Translations under genes and position numbers: made by a program | NCBI GenBank assembly: GCA_005793295.1 | Contig: SXSX01000075.1 | Coordinates: forward strand, 1-18,687 | Length of the DNA stretch: 18,687 nucleotides | Origin: Burkholderiales bacterium | GTDB taxonomy: Bacteria > Pseudomonadota > Gammaproteobacteria > Burkholderiales > Burkholderiaceae_C | Reading direction: 5' to 3' | The notes under the pieces: generated by a model | What the model was told of the DNA's origin: nothing | The model's input: only the letters and a program-made list of their open reading frames with translations | Database searches by the model: none | Shown: piece by piece, positions 6,528 through 14,982 of the stretch | Layout of the letters: each line of letters starts with the position of its first letter | Numbering within the stretch: the first letter of the stretch is position 1

Positions 6528-7724
6528 ATGAAAAAATATTTCTCCATTTATGGCAAATCCATGGCCTTGGCCAGTGTGGTGTTGCTCTTGGTCGTGTTGC
6601 TAGCTTATGTTGCGCTAAGGGCTGGGCCGCTGGCACCGATCGAAGTGACGGTAGAACAGGTCGCAAGCAAAGCGCTGCAACCTGCGCTGTTTGGAATTGG
6701 AACAGTTGAGGCTCGGTTTACCCACAAGATTGGACCCACTGTGGCGGGTCGAATTAAGCGGGTCGATGTGCAGGTGGGCGACAGCGTCAAGGCGGGACAC
6801 CTTTTGGGTGAGATGGACCCGGTAGATTTAGACGACAAAATTGCAGGCCAAGAAGCAACGGTCAAGCGGGCGCAGGCCAGCGTGTTGGCTGTAGAAGCAC
6901 AGATTCAAGAGGTAGCCGCCCGAAAAGCATTTGCGCAAGTGCAAAGCCAGCGCTACGCCTTGTTGTTGGTATCGCGTTCAGTGAGCGAAGAAGGCGCTTC
7001 TATCAAACGCCAAGAATTGGAAATCGCCAATGCGAGCTTTGCGGCCGTACAGGCCAACTTGGATGCATCAAGACAAGAACTTCTTCGTGCCAAGGCAGAT
7101 CGGGAAGGGTTGTTGCGGCAAAGAATGAATCTGCGATTGATCTCGCCTATCGACGGCACCGTCAGCCGGCGCGATGCAGATGCAGGAACAACCGTGGTGG
7201 CAGGTCAATCCGTGGTCGAGGTGATTGAACCGCAAAGCGTGTGGGTGAACGTCCGATTCGACCAACAAAGAGCGCAGGGGCTGACGGTGCCTTTGCCCGC
7301 AAAAATAGTGCTCCGCTCGAAAACAGGTGAACCCTTAGAAGGCCGGCTGGTTCGGGTCGAGCCGCATGCTGATGCAGTCACAGAAGAAGTTTTAGCCAAA
7401 GTAGAAATCACGCTACGCCCCGGGGTGCTGCCGTCCATCGGGGAGTTGGCAGAAGTCAGCGTGGCTATGCCAGCACAAGCCGTTTTACCTGTGGTTTCCA
7501 ATGCCAGCTTGCAACGGGTTGATGGCAGGCTAGGTGTATGGGTGATTGACAATGAACAATTAAAGTTTGTACCCGTTAAAACAGGTATGAGTGACTTGGA
7601 AGGACAAGTTCAAATTTTGCAAGGTCTCATCGGCGGCGAGCGCGTGGTGGTTTACAGCCACAAGGCCCTCAAAGCCAGCAGCAGAATCAAAGTGGTTGGA
7701 AGCATCGCAGGCGTTAAACCATGA
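6528..7724 (+). CDS. HlyD-family periplasmic adaptor of an ABC exporter (DevB/MacA-like)
   Basis: A 398-residue membrane fusion protein. One N-terminal membrane helix (about residues 12-32) anchors it to the inner membrane with the rest in the periplasm. Two lipoyl half-motifs flank a coiled coil: residues 65-98 (GPTVAGRIKRVDVQVGDSV) and 201-235 (LISPIDGTVSRRDADAGTTV), with the coiled coil at about 103-200. Beta-barrel and membrane-proximal domains follow. Such adaptors couple an FtsX-type permease/ATPase to an outer-membrane channel; no TolC gene lies in the window. The next gene starts within its stop codon (ATGA at 7721-7724). No clear Shine-Dalgarno precedes this ATG. Substrate unknown: DevBCA exports glycolipids, MacAB exports peptides and macrolides. 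It is the first gene of a run ending in narL. Confidence 0.88.
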   Translation: MKKYFSIYGKSMALASVVLLLVVLLAYVALRAGPLAPIEVTVEQVASKALQPALFGIGTVEARFTHKIGPTVAGRIKRVDVQVGDSVKAGHLLGEMDPVDLDDKIAGQEATVKRAQASVLAVEAQIQEVAARKAFAQVQSQRYALLLVSRSVSEEGASIKRQELEIANASFAAVQANLDASRQELLRAKADREGLLRQRMNLRLISPIDGTVSRRDADAGTTVVAGQSVVEVIEPQSVWVNVRFDQQRAQGLTVPLPAKIVLRSKTGEPLEGRLVRVEPHADAVTEEVLAKVEITLRPGVLPSIGELAEVSVAMPAQAVLPVVSNASLQRVDGRLGVWVIDNEQLKFVPVKTGMSDLEGQVQILQGLIGGERVVVYSHKALKASSRIKVVGSIAGVKP

Positions 7725-8935
7725 TTAGCTTAGCTGGCCGTGACATCTTGCACGCCTGGGGTAAGTTTGTATTTACCGGCATCGGTTTAGGGTTGCTGAT
7801 CGGTGTGACGCTGACGATGGCTGGCGTTTACCGAGGGATGGTAGATGATGCCAACGTCTTGCTTGATAACAGTGGAGCAGATATGTGGGTGGTGCAAAAA
7901 GACACCCAGGGCCCTTATGCCGAGGCCTCGAGTTTGAATCAAGATATCTACCGCGAGATTTTGGGGATGCAAGGTGTAGCCCGGGTAGCCAATATCACGT
8001 ATCTCACCATGCAGGTCAGTTCGCTGACAGATCAAAAAGCCCATGACGTACGTGCCATGGTGGTGGGTATTACACCCGATGGAGCAGGGCATCCTGGCCA
8101 ACCTGGCTATTTGGTGCAAGGCCGACGTATAACGCGCGGGCACTATGAAGCCGTGGCCGACATCGCTGCTGGTTTTGCGTTAGACGAGCGTATTCGCATT
8201 CGTCGTAACGTTTACACCGTGGTGGGTTTGACCCGGCGCATGGTGTCTTCGGGCGGTGACCCGATGGTGTTCATTCCTATTAAAGATGCCCAAGAGGCCC
8301 AATTTCTAAAAGACAACGATGCCATCGTGGCGCAAAGAGCTCGAACTGCGCAAAGCCCCGCGCTCAATCGCCCTGGGGTTCCGGGATTGTTAGATGCCGT
8401 ACTGGCATCACAAAGTAGCAATACCTCCGTCAATGCGGTGTTGGTGCAAGTGGCACCTGGTTCAGACCCCGATGCCGTGGCTGAACCGATCCGACGCTGG
8501 AAGCACCTGAGTGTATATACCCGCGCACAGATGCAAGGCATCTTGATAGAAAAACTCATTGCCACAGCGGCAAAGCAGATTGCGATGTTCTTGGTGATAT
8601 TGGCCATCGTCAGCGCGGCCATCGTGGCCTTCATCATCTATACGCTCACGATGGGAAAAATTCGTGAAATTGCAGTCCTCAAACTCATTGGCACGACAAA
8701 CCGAACGATCGCATCAATGATCATGCAACAAGCGGTGGCTTTAGGCTTAATTGGGTTTGTGGTGGGTAAAGTCGCCGCCACTTTTTGGGCACCGGTCTTC
8801 CCAAAATATGTGCTCTTGGAGTCAGGCGACGCGGTGAGTGGGTTGGTAGCCGTTGTGGTGATTTGTATTTTGGCAAGCGTGGTTGCTATACGCGCTGCGC
8901 TCAAAGTAGATCCTGCGGAGGCAATTGGTGGATAG
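7721..8935 (+). CDS. ABC exporter permease, FtsX/MacB-type (DevC-like)
   Basis: 404 residues with the FtsX topology: one membrane helix near the N-terminus (about 17-37), a large periplasmic domain (about 40-283) and three C-terminal helices (about 285-310, 330-355 and 372-392). The cytoplasmic loop MGKIREIAVLKLIGTTNR (311-328) is the usual coupling region to the ATPase. The periplasmic domain carries a proline- and serine-rich stretch (about 205-236) that may be a flexible insertion. The start overlaps the adaptor stop by 4 nt, and the end overlaps the ATPase start. Length is close to DevC (about 385-400) and shorter than MacB, whose ATPase is fused; here the ATPase is separate. Mechanotransmission rather than through-membrane transport is typical of this family. 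Confidence 0.88.
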   Translation: MISLAGRDILHAWGKFVFTGIGLGLLIGVTLTMAGVYRGMVDDANVLLDNSGADMWVVQKDTQGPYAEASSLNQDIYREILGMQGVARVANITYLTMQVSSLTDQKAHDVRAMVVGITPDGAGHPGQPGYLVQGRRITRGHYEAVADIAAGFALDERIRIRRNVYTVVGLTRRMVSSGGDPMVFIPIKDAQEAQFLKDNDAIVAQRARTAQSPALNRPGVPGLLDAVLASQSSNTSVNAVLVQVAPGSDPDAVAEPIRRWKHLSVYTRAQMQGILIEKLIATAAKQIAMFLVILAIVSAAIVAFIIYTLTMGKIREIAVLKLIGTTNRTIASMIMQQAVALGLIGFVVGKVAATFWAPVFPKYVLLESGDAVSGLVAVVVICILASVVAIRAALKVDPAEAIGG

Positions 8936-9662
8936 CACAATGACGCTAGCCAGTGGGCGAGGCATTCGGATTGAAGGCCTCACAAAACGCTATGGCCAAG
9001 GCGACACAGCGGTGGACGCGCTCAAAGGCGTCAACATGGTAGTCAGCCCAGGCGAAGTCGTCGGCCTGGTAGGTCCATCCGGATCTGGCAAAAGTACTTT
9101 GCTGAAGTGCTTAGGCGCAGTGATTGAGCCCACCAGCGGAAGAATGGTTTTAGGGCAAGACGTTATTTACAACAACGGTTGGAAAATCCCAGACCTGCGG
9201 GCTTTACGCCGCGACAAAATTGGATTTGTCTTTCAAGCGCCCTATCTCATACCGTTTTTGGATGTCACGGACAACGTGGCATTGCTGCCTATGTTGGCCG
9301 GAGTGCCCAATGCAGAAGCGCGCAAACGGGCTGTGGTTTTGCTAAGTGCCTTGGACGTACAGCACCGCGCCAAAGCCATGCCCAATCAGTTGTCGGGCGG
9401 CGAGCAACAGCGGGTATCGATTGCAAGGGGGTTGGTCAACCGCCCGCCCGTGATTCTTGCCGATGAACCTACCGCGCCCCTTGACAGCGAACGCGCCTTG
9501 GCCGTCATTCGCATCCTCAATCAAATGGCCAAACAATTTGATACAGCCATCATCGTTGTGACTCACGATGAAAAAATCATCCCAACCTTCAAGCGGATTT
9601 ACCATATTCGTGACGGAGTCACCCACGAAGAAGTGGGCGAAGGTCGAAGTACCGATGTTTAA
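8928..9662 (+). CDS. ABC exporter ATPase (DevA/LolD-like)
   Basis: 244 residues from the GTG at 8928, chosen because GGAGG (8917-8921) lies 6 nt before it. TTG at 8925 is too close, and ATG at 8940 is a possible shorter start. Complete nucleotide-binding domain: Walker A GPSGSGKST (49-57), Q-loop Gln103, signature LSGGEQQR (155-162), Walker B PVILADE (174-180) and switch His213. The D-loop reads APLDSE rather than the ANLD/AALD common in LolD or MacB. It energises the FtsX-type permease, whose gene it overlaps by 8 nt. Residues 214-230 (DEKIIPTFKRIYHIRDG) resemble DevA-type ATPases. A 93-nt gap follows before the next gene, the largest in this run. Confidence 0.9.
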   Translation: MDSTMTLASGRGIRIEGLTKRYGQGDTAVDALKGVNMVVSPGEVVGLVGPSGSGKSTLLKCLGAVIEPTSGRMVLGQDVIYNNGWKIPDLRALRRDKIGFVFQAPYLIPFLDVTDNVALLPMLAGVPNAEARKRAVVLLSALDVQHRAKAMPNQLSGGEQQRVSIARGLVNRPPVILADEPTAPLDSERALAVIRILNQMAKQFDTAIIVVTHDEKIIPTFKRIYHIRDGVTHEEVGEGRSTDV

Positions 9663-9676
9663 TTATTTCGAATTGG

Positions 9677-9690
9677 TTGATTGCAGTCCC
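9677..9690 (+). promoter_or_regulatory. Weak Anr/FNR-like half-site before the beta-CASP gene
   Basis: TTGATTGCAGTCCC matches TTGAT-N4-GTCAA at eight of ten bases. It is centred about 72 nt before the start of the beta-CASP gene, in the only sizeable gap of the exporter-to-narL run. It could mark an internal promoter, but one such match by chance is likely and no good -10 was found. Confidence 0.2.
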
Positions 9691-9755
9691 GCTCTTGCAC
9701 TCACAGGAAACAACACCTTGAGCCTGCTTAGAAAACCACAATCAGGGGGTAAATC

Positions 9756-11141
9756 ATGAAACTCACTTTTTTAGGTGCTGCCCGCGAAGTCACAGGTTCT
9801 TGCTACCTGATAGAGACGCAGCAATGCCGATTTTTAATTGACTGCGGCATGGTTCAAGGTGGGCGCGATGCGCCACTACGCAACCACACGCCTTTTGCAT
9901 TTGATACGCGCTCCATTGACTTCGTTCTGTTAACCCACGCCCACATTGACCACAGCGGCTTGGTGCCCAAGTTAGCTTTGCAGGGATTCAAGGGCCCGAT
10001 TTATACAACGCGGGCGACGGTGGATTTACTGGGAGTGATGTTGCCAGACAGCGGGCATATTCAAGAGTCTGACGCAGAGCGTGGCAGACGCCGCCATGGC
10101 GTTGAGGCGTTGGGCCCGCTTTATACCGTGCAAGATGCCAAGGACAGCTTAAAGTTGTTGGAACCGATTGCATATGAAAAAACGTTTCAGCCGCATCCCA
10201 GTGTGTCGTGCTGCTTTCATGATGCCGGCCACATTTTGGGTTCTGCAATTTTGGAAATTTGGGTCACCGAAGGAAACCAGACCCGAAAAATCGTGGCCTC
10301 AGGCGATCTGGGGCAACCCGGTCGGCCGATCCTGCGCGACCCAAAGCGCATCGCAGAAGCTGATGTTTTATTGATGGAATCTACCTACGGAGACCGCAAC
10401 CACAAAGACCTGCCCGCTACCTTGGATGAGTTGGCAGAAGTCGTGGAAGACACGATTCACCGCCGCCGTGGAAATGTCATTGTTCCGGCGTTTGCAGTCG
10501 GTCGCACCCAAGAATTGATCTACCACTTGCACGAACTCACCGAGCAAGGCAGGTTGAACCATCTCAATATCTATGTGGACTCACCGATGGCGGTTGCCGT
10601 GACAAAAATCACGCAAAAACATTTCGAGTTGTTTGATGCAGAAGCCCATCGCATTTCGCAGTGGCAATCGCAAGGAAAAAACTTGCCAAAAATGCATTAC
10701 GTCACCGATGTTGTTGAATCGATTGCACTTAACACCGTGCGTTCTGGCGCCATCATTATTTCTGCCAGTGGCATGTGCGAAGCAGGGCGAATCAAGCACC
10801 ACCTAAAGCACAACTTGGGCCGCCCAGAGTGCAGCATTTTGATTACCGGGTTTCAAGCGGGAGGTACTTTGGGGCGGCGCTTGGTGGATGGTGAAAAATC
10901 AGTGCGCATTTTTGGTGAAGACATCACGGTTCGTGCGACCATCCATACCTTGGGCGGATTTTCTGCCCATGCGGATCAACGCGCCTTACTCGACTGGGCG
11001 GGCGGCTTTACCAAGCCACCAGGGCGAACTTTTGTTGTACACGGTGAGGTCGCGGCAGCGGAGCGTTTTGCGGAGTTGCTCCGAGTCCAAAAAAATTGGA
11101 ACGTTGAAGTACCTGAAATCGGACAGAGTTTTACTTTATGA
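9756..11141 (+). CDS. Beta-CASP metallo-beta-lactamase-fold RNase-like protein
   Basis: A 461-residue protein with all zinc-site and beta-CASP motifs: HAHIDHSG (His61, His63, Asp65, His66), HDAGHILGSA (His155, His159) and SGDLG (Asp184), then motif A MESTYGDR (Glu208), motif B SAHADQ (His405) and motif C VVHGE (His429). This is the architecture of archaeal/bacterial CPSF73-like nucleases such as TTHA0252 (about 430 residues), which cut RNA. No separate KH domain is visible. Cytoplasmic; substrate unknown, probably RNA. It starts after a GGGGG Shine-Dalgarno and its stop overlaps the nnrS start by 4 nt (ATGA at 11138). Its place between an exporter and nitrogen-oxide genes is unusual and hints at RNA processing under anaerobiosis, which is inference. 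Confidence 0.9.
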   Translation: MKLTFLGAAREVTGSCYLIETQQCRFLIDCGMVQGGRDAPLRNHTPFAFDTRSIDFVLLTHAHIDHSGLVPKLALQGFKGPIYTTRATVDLLGVMLPDSGHIQESDAERGRRRHGVEALGPLYTVQDAKDSLKLLEPIAYEKTFQPHPSVSCCFHDAGHILGSAILEIWVTEGNQTRKIVASGDLGQPGRPILRDPKRIAEADVLLMESTYGDRNHKDLPATLDELAEVVEDTIHRRRGNVIVPAFAVGRTQELIYHLHELTEQGRLNHLNIYVDSPMAVAVTKITQKHFELFDAEAHRISQWQSQGKNLPKMHYVTDVVESIALNTVRSGAIIISASGMCEAGRIKHHLKHNLGRPECSILITGFQAGGTLGRRLVDGEKSVRIFGEDITVRATIHTLGGFSAHADQRALLDWAGGFTKPPGRTFVVHGEVAAAERFAELLRVQKNWNVEVPEIGQSFTL

Positions 11142-12358
11142 CCAAGCTCAATCCGACGGGATATACACCTGTCCGCATTCAAGAACCTGGTGCCCACCGT
11201 GCGCATGGCTGGGCCTTTTTGCGTTTGGGCTTCCGACCTTTTTATCTGGGTGCAGCTCTTTTTGCAATGGTGGCGGTTCCATTGTGGGTGCTTGTTTGGC
11301 TGGGTTGGTTGCAGTGGACGCCAGCAATTGCCTCCATGTGGTGGCACGCCCATGAAATGCTTTTTGGATTTGTAGCTGCGGTAGTCATCGGGTTTTTAAT
11401 GACCGCTGGCAAAGCGTGGACGGGATTGCCCACACCGCGGGGCCCGGTGCTTGGCGTGCTAGCGCTGGTTTGGTTGGCAGCCCGGGTTGCGTTGTGGTGG
11501 GTTCCGTACGGGTTGTATGCCGCGTTAGATTTTGTGTTGCTCCCGACAGTTGCTTTGATTTTTCTGCGTTTATTGCTGCGCGCTGGGAATCGGCGCAACT
11601 TGCCGATTGCGGGCCTATTGGGTTTGATGGCTCTGAGCAACGGCGTGTTTCATGCGGCTGCAATGGGTTGGTTGGATCTGTCGCCGCTAGTAGCGCTCTA
11701 CGCGATGCTTTCGCTGGTTGTTTTGTTAGAAAGTGTGATGGCGGGGCGCGTTATTCCGGGTTTCACCATGTCAGCCATTGCCGGCATTGAGATCAAGCCT
11801 TTGGCTTGGCTAGAACGCTGGGTTATGTTTTGTACAGGAGCGGGTCTGGTTCTTTGGATTTTTGCGCCTCCCAATCTCGCGCCTTTGACTGCATTGGTAT
11901 TGGCAGGAGCTGCGTTTTTGCATGGTTTGCGCCAATCGCGTTGGTCTCCATGGGCGTGTCGTACACGCCCCATGTTGTGGGTTTTGCAGCTGGCCTATGC
12001 GTGGTTTCCCGTGGGGCTTGGCTTGTTGTCGTTGTCAATGTGGGGCTGGGTTTCTATCTCTGCGGGAGTCCATGCTTTGGCGGTTGGTGCGACTAGTCTA
12101 TTGATTATGGGGATGATCACGCGCACAGCCCGCGGCCACACCGGACGAATGATTAAGGCATCAAAACGGGAGGTCACCGCTTTTGGCTTGCTGGTATTTG
12201 CAGCCTTTGCGAGAGTAGTTTGGCCCTTGGTGATACCACAGCAAATGACTTTAGCTGTGATAGTTTCTGCAATAGCATGGGCGCTGGCATTTTTGATTTA
12301 TGTCATCACTTTTGGCCCATGGCTTGTGCAGACGCGCAAGGATGGTAAAGATGGATAA
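11138..12358 (+). CDS. nnrS: NnrS family haem/copper membrane protein
   Basis: 406 residues, with about 12 membrane helices filling nearly the whole length. NnrS hallmarks are present: FLRLGFRPFYLGAALFA (residues 27-43), WHAHEMLFGF (69-78) with two histidines, a histidine in the NGVFHAAAMG stretch, and MGMITRTARGHTGR near the C-terminal third. Known members bind haem and copper in the inner membrane. They are controlled by the NO-responsive regulator NnrR/DNR and help cells tolerate nitrosative stress or grow on nitrite. The gene is translationally coupled to the beta-CASP gene (4-nt overlap) and overlaps narX by 8 nt. Its position directly before narXL fits protection against NO formed during nitrate/nitrite reduction. 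Confidence 0.92.
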   Translation: MTKLNPTGYTPVRIQEPGAHRAHGWAFLRLGFRPFYLGAALFAMVAVPLWVLVWLGWLQWTPAIASMWWHAHEMLFGFVAAVVIGFLMTAGKAWTGLPTPRGPVLGVLALVWLAARVALWWVPYGLYAALDFVLLPTVALIFLRLLLRAGNRRNLPIAGLLGLMALSNGVFHAAAMGWLDLSPLVALYAMLSLVVLLESVMAGRVIPGFTMSAIAGIEIKPLAWLERWVMFCTGAGLVLWIFAPPNLAPLTALVLAGAAFLHGLRQSRWSPWACRTRPMLWVLQLAYAWFPVGLGLLSLSMWGWVSISAGVHALAVGATSLLIMGMITRTARGHTGRMIKASKREVTAFGLLVFAAFARVVWPLVIPQQMTLAVIVSAIAWALAFLIYVITFGPWLVQTRKDGKDG

Positions 12359-14267
12359 CTCCGTTTCGAAAACCACCATTATCAAAACCCGCTGGGGTTT
12401 GGGTTCCAAATTGGCAGTGGTTGGTCTTCCATTTTTATTGGCTGCGTTGTTGTCAAGCGCAGCCACCTTGTGGGTGTCTTGGCAACTTGATGGCGGTGCT
12501 GCAGCAGTCAACGAAGCGGGGCGTATGCGCATGCAAGCCTACCGCATGGCTTTGGTGGTGAGCAGTCAGGAGCATGGCGAACTCATTGCTTTAGAAAATG
12601 AATTTTCACAAAGCCTCGATGTCCTTCGCCATGGCGATACCGAGCGTCCCTTGTTTATGCCGTGGGATGAAAAAGTACGGGTCAACTTTGCAAATGTCCA
12701 AACTGATTGGGCCAACTTCAAATCGAATTGGCTTGCAAAACAAAGCACACTTTCAACGACTGAACCTTCAGTATTGCGGGCTGAGACGGTTCAGTTTGTT
12801 GCAGACATAGACGTATTGGTCGCCAGCATTGAAGCCCATATGGCGCGATGGACATCGATATTGCATTTATTGCAAATGGGCGTTTTGTCGCTTGCCATTT
12901 TTGGCGCATCAGTTTTAATTTTCACAGGTTATCGGTTCGTTTTAGAACCCGTGAGCTTGATTAAAGGAGCGATCCAAAAAATTCAAGCTGGGGATTGGGG
13001 TGCTCGGGTGGAGCGGGTGACATCGGACGAGTTTGGAACCTTGGCCGACGGCTTCAACACCATGGCTGAACACCTGCAAAGGATGTACAAAAACCTAGAA
13101 ACCAAGGTGAAAGAAAAAACCTTGGAGTTAGAAGAAAAAAGAGAGAGGCTTGAATCGTTGTATGAGGTTACCGCTATGGTGGCTAATGCGACGAACTTGG
13201 ATGCGTTGGCGCAAGATTTTTCAAAAAGTATGTTGCGCATTGCGCGGGCTGACGCAGTGGCGGTTCGTTGGTCTGATCAAGCGAACCAGCGTTTCATCAT
13301 GTTGGCTTCCAGTGGCTTGCCAAGCGCCATGGTCGAAGATGAACAATGCTTACATGCCGGAGATTGCCACTGCGGTGCGATTGCCACCAATCACGAGTTA
13401 CGCGTGATCCCCATCCATGCCTTAGCCCCTGCGGCACTCCAGCATTGCGCAAAAGCAGGGTTCAGTACAGTCGTCAATGTCCCGATTCGAATTTATGAGC
13501 GGGTGATGGGCGAGGTCGATTTGTTTTTCCACGCACGGGTTTCGCCCTCGGAGGCGGAGCGCTCTTTGTATGAGGCGCTCAATAGCCACTTGGCCAGCGC
13601 CATGGAAAACCTGCGCTTAAATGCCCTCGAAAAAGAAGCCGCCGTATCCCAAGAGCGCCAGCTCATTGCCAGCGAATTGCATGACTCCATTGCGCAGTCC
13701 TTGGCATTTTTAAAAATCCAGGTCCAACTGATGCGCGACGCATTGGCTAGCGGCTCGAAAGAGGATATCCAAGCCGTATTACAAGACATTGACACCGGGG
13801 TGCGGGAAAGTTATGGCGATGTCCGTGAACTTTTGCTGCATTTTCGTACCCGAGCGAATACCGAAGACATTGAGCCAGCGCTGGCCACTACATTGCGCAA
13901 ATTCGAGCACCAAACGGGCCTCGATACGTCGCTCCATATCGCGGGCCATGGCGTTCCACTTTCTGCAGATTTACAAATCCAGGTCCTTCACATCGTGCAG
14001 GAAGCTTTGTCCAATGTCCGCAAGCACGCGCGGGCGTCGAAGGTCTGGCTTGATGTGGTGCAACAACCTGCATGGCGCTTTGAAATTCGCGACAATGGTA
14101 TCGGGTTTATCACTGACGCGCCGGGTCAAGATGAAACCCATGTGGGTTTACGTATCATGGCCGAGCGGGCCCAGCGTATTGGCGCAGACCTTGAATTTAT
14201 TTCTACGTTGCAAAACGGGAGTTCTGTTATTTTGACCCTACCTTCTTCACAAACTGCCGCCCTATGA
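12351..14267 (+). CDS. narX: Nitrate/nitrite sensor histidine kinase NarX
   Basis: 638 residues from the ATG at 12351, which has AAGGA 8 nt upstream; ATG 12342 overlaps that Shine-Dalgarno. Order: membrane helix (about 20-44); periplasmic domain starting with the nitrate-binding P-box GGAAAVNEAGRMRMQAYRMA (48-67), including the key Arg58; second helix (170-196); HAMP (197-249); coiled coil; GAF-like central module (268-425); HisKA_3 dimerisation with His444 in ELHDSIAQSL; HATPase N-box EALSNVRKHA (551-560) and DNGIGF (581-586). The central module carries C333, C339, C341 and C366, a cysteine cluster. On nitrate binding it should phosphorylate NarL, whose ATG overlaps its stop by 4 nt. NarQ is an alternative name, but linkage to narL and narK favours NarX. 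Confidence 0.93.
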   Translation: MDNSVSKTTIIKTRWGLGSKLAVVGLPFLLAALLSSAATLWVSWQLDGGAAAVNEAGRMRMQAYRMALVVSSQEHGELIALENEFSQSLDVLRHGDTERPLFMPWDEKVRVNFANVQTDWANFKSNWLAKQSTLSTTEPSVLRAETVQFVADIDVLVASIEAHMARWTSILHLLQMGVLSLAIFGASVLIFTGYRFVLEPVSLIKGAIQKIQAGDWGARVERVTSDEFGTLADGFNTMAEHLQRMYKNLETKVKEKTLELEEKRERLESLYEVTAMVANATNLDALAQDFSKSMLRIARADAVAVRWSDQANQRFIMLASSGLPSAMVEDEQCLHAGDCHCGAIATNHELRVIPIHALAPAALQHCAKAGFSTVVNVPIRIYERVMGEVDLFFHARVSPSEAERSLYEALNSHLASAMENLRLNALEKEAAVSQERQLIASELHDSIAQSLAFLKIQVQLMRDALASGSKEDIQAVLQDIDTGVRESYGDVRELLLHFRTRANTEDIEPALATTLRKFEHQTGLDTSLHIAGHGVPLSADLQIQVLHIVQEALSNVRKHARASKVWLDVVQQPAWRFEIRDNGIGFITDAPGQDETHVGLRIMAERAQRIGADLEFISTLQNGSSVILTLPSSQTAAL

Positions 14268-14959
14268 CTGCGATGCTTGTGACTACAACACCTGCTTTGT
14301 GTGTCTTGCTGGTGGATGACCATACGTTGTTTCGCCGCGGTTTGTCTGCGCTTTTGTCGCGCGACTCCCGCTTAGTGGTTGTGGGAGATGCGGCAGACGC
14401 AGGTGAGGCACTGCGCCGCGCCCAAGAACTACAACCGGACGTTATCTTGCTTGACAATCATCTGCCTGGCGTCAATGGAGTCGATGCTATCCCCGCTTTG
14501 CACGAGGCGGCGCCGCGAGCCTGTATTTTGGTTTTGACAGTGAGCGAAGACGAGGGGAATTTGGCACGTGCACTGCGCAATGGGGCTGCCGGTTATTTGC
14601 TCAAAACAACCGAAGGCGAGGACCTCATTCAAGCGATCCTCAAAGCCCACGCTGGGGACAACGTCATTGCCCCTGAAATGACCAATAAATTGGTGGCTGC
14701 TTATCGAGGGGCGTCACATGTATCGGGTGCCAAGGACGCATCTGTTCAGAACGTAAGTACTCCATTGGACACTTTGTCCGCTAGAGAGAAAGAAATTTTG
14801 CGTGGCATTACCAAAGGCGAAAGTAATAAAGAAATCGGCCGCAATCTTGGCATTGCAGAGACCACCGTCAAAATCCATGTGCAACATATTTTGCGCAAGC
14901 TCGGAGTCAGTAGTCGCGTTCATGCCGCAGTCATGGCCTCAGAAAATCCTTTGATCTAA
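14264..14959 (+). CDS. narL: Nitrate/nitrite response regulator NarL
   Basis: A 231-residue NarL/FixJ-type regulator. The receiver domain shows Asp18 and Asp19 (VDDH), phospho-acceptor Asp64 (ILLDNHLPG), Thr92 and Lys114 (YLLKTT). A linker (about 140-166) leads to a LuxR/GerE helix-turn-helix domain at 167-226 (LSAREKEILRGITKGESNKE, then TTVKIHVQHILRKL). It binds heptamer sites when phosphorylated by NarX and usually activates narK/narG while repressing alternative respiration. Translationally coupled to narX (ATGA). In Pseudomonas narXL is divergent from narK; here it reads in the same direction, so read-through into narK1 is possible. An FNR-like site overlaps its stop codon. Confidence 0.93.
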   Translation: MTAMLVTTTPALCVLLVDDHTLFRRGLSALLSRDSRLVVVGDAADAGEALRRAQELQPDVILLDNHLPGVNGVDAIPALHEAAPRACILVLTVSEDEGNLARALRNGAAGYLLKTTEGEDLIQAILKAHAGDNVIAPEMTNKLVAAYRGASHVSGAKDASVQNVSTPLDTLSAREKEILRGITKGESNKEIGRNLGIAETTVKIHVQHILRKLGVSSRVHAAVMASENPLI

Positions 14960-14964
14960 CGCAA
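14951..14964 (+). promoter_or_regulatory. FNR/DNR-like operator upstream of narK1
   Basis: TTGATCTAACGCAA matches the FNR consensus TTGAT-N4-ATCAA at eight of ten defined bases and overlaps the narL stop codon. Its centre is about 159 nt before the narK1 start, so class II activation would put transcription start near 14999 and give a leader of about 117 nt. The near-identical site at 6439-6452 strengthens it. Confidence 0.45.
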
Positions 14965-14982
14965 ACACACGCTATTTTCTGG

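Noticed and set aside
6464..6709. 81-codon plus-strand frame overlapping the start of the HlyD-type gene
   Set aside because: It reads another frame through the lipoyl-adaptor coding region and has no motif or ribosome site.
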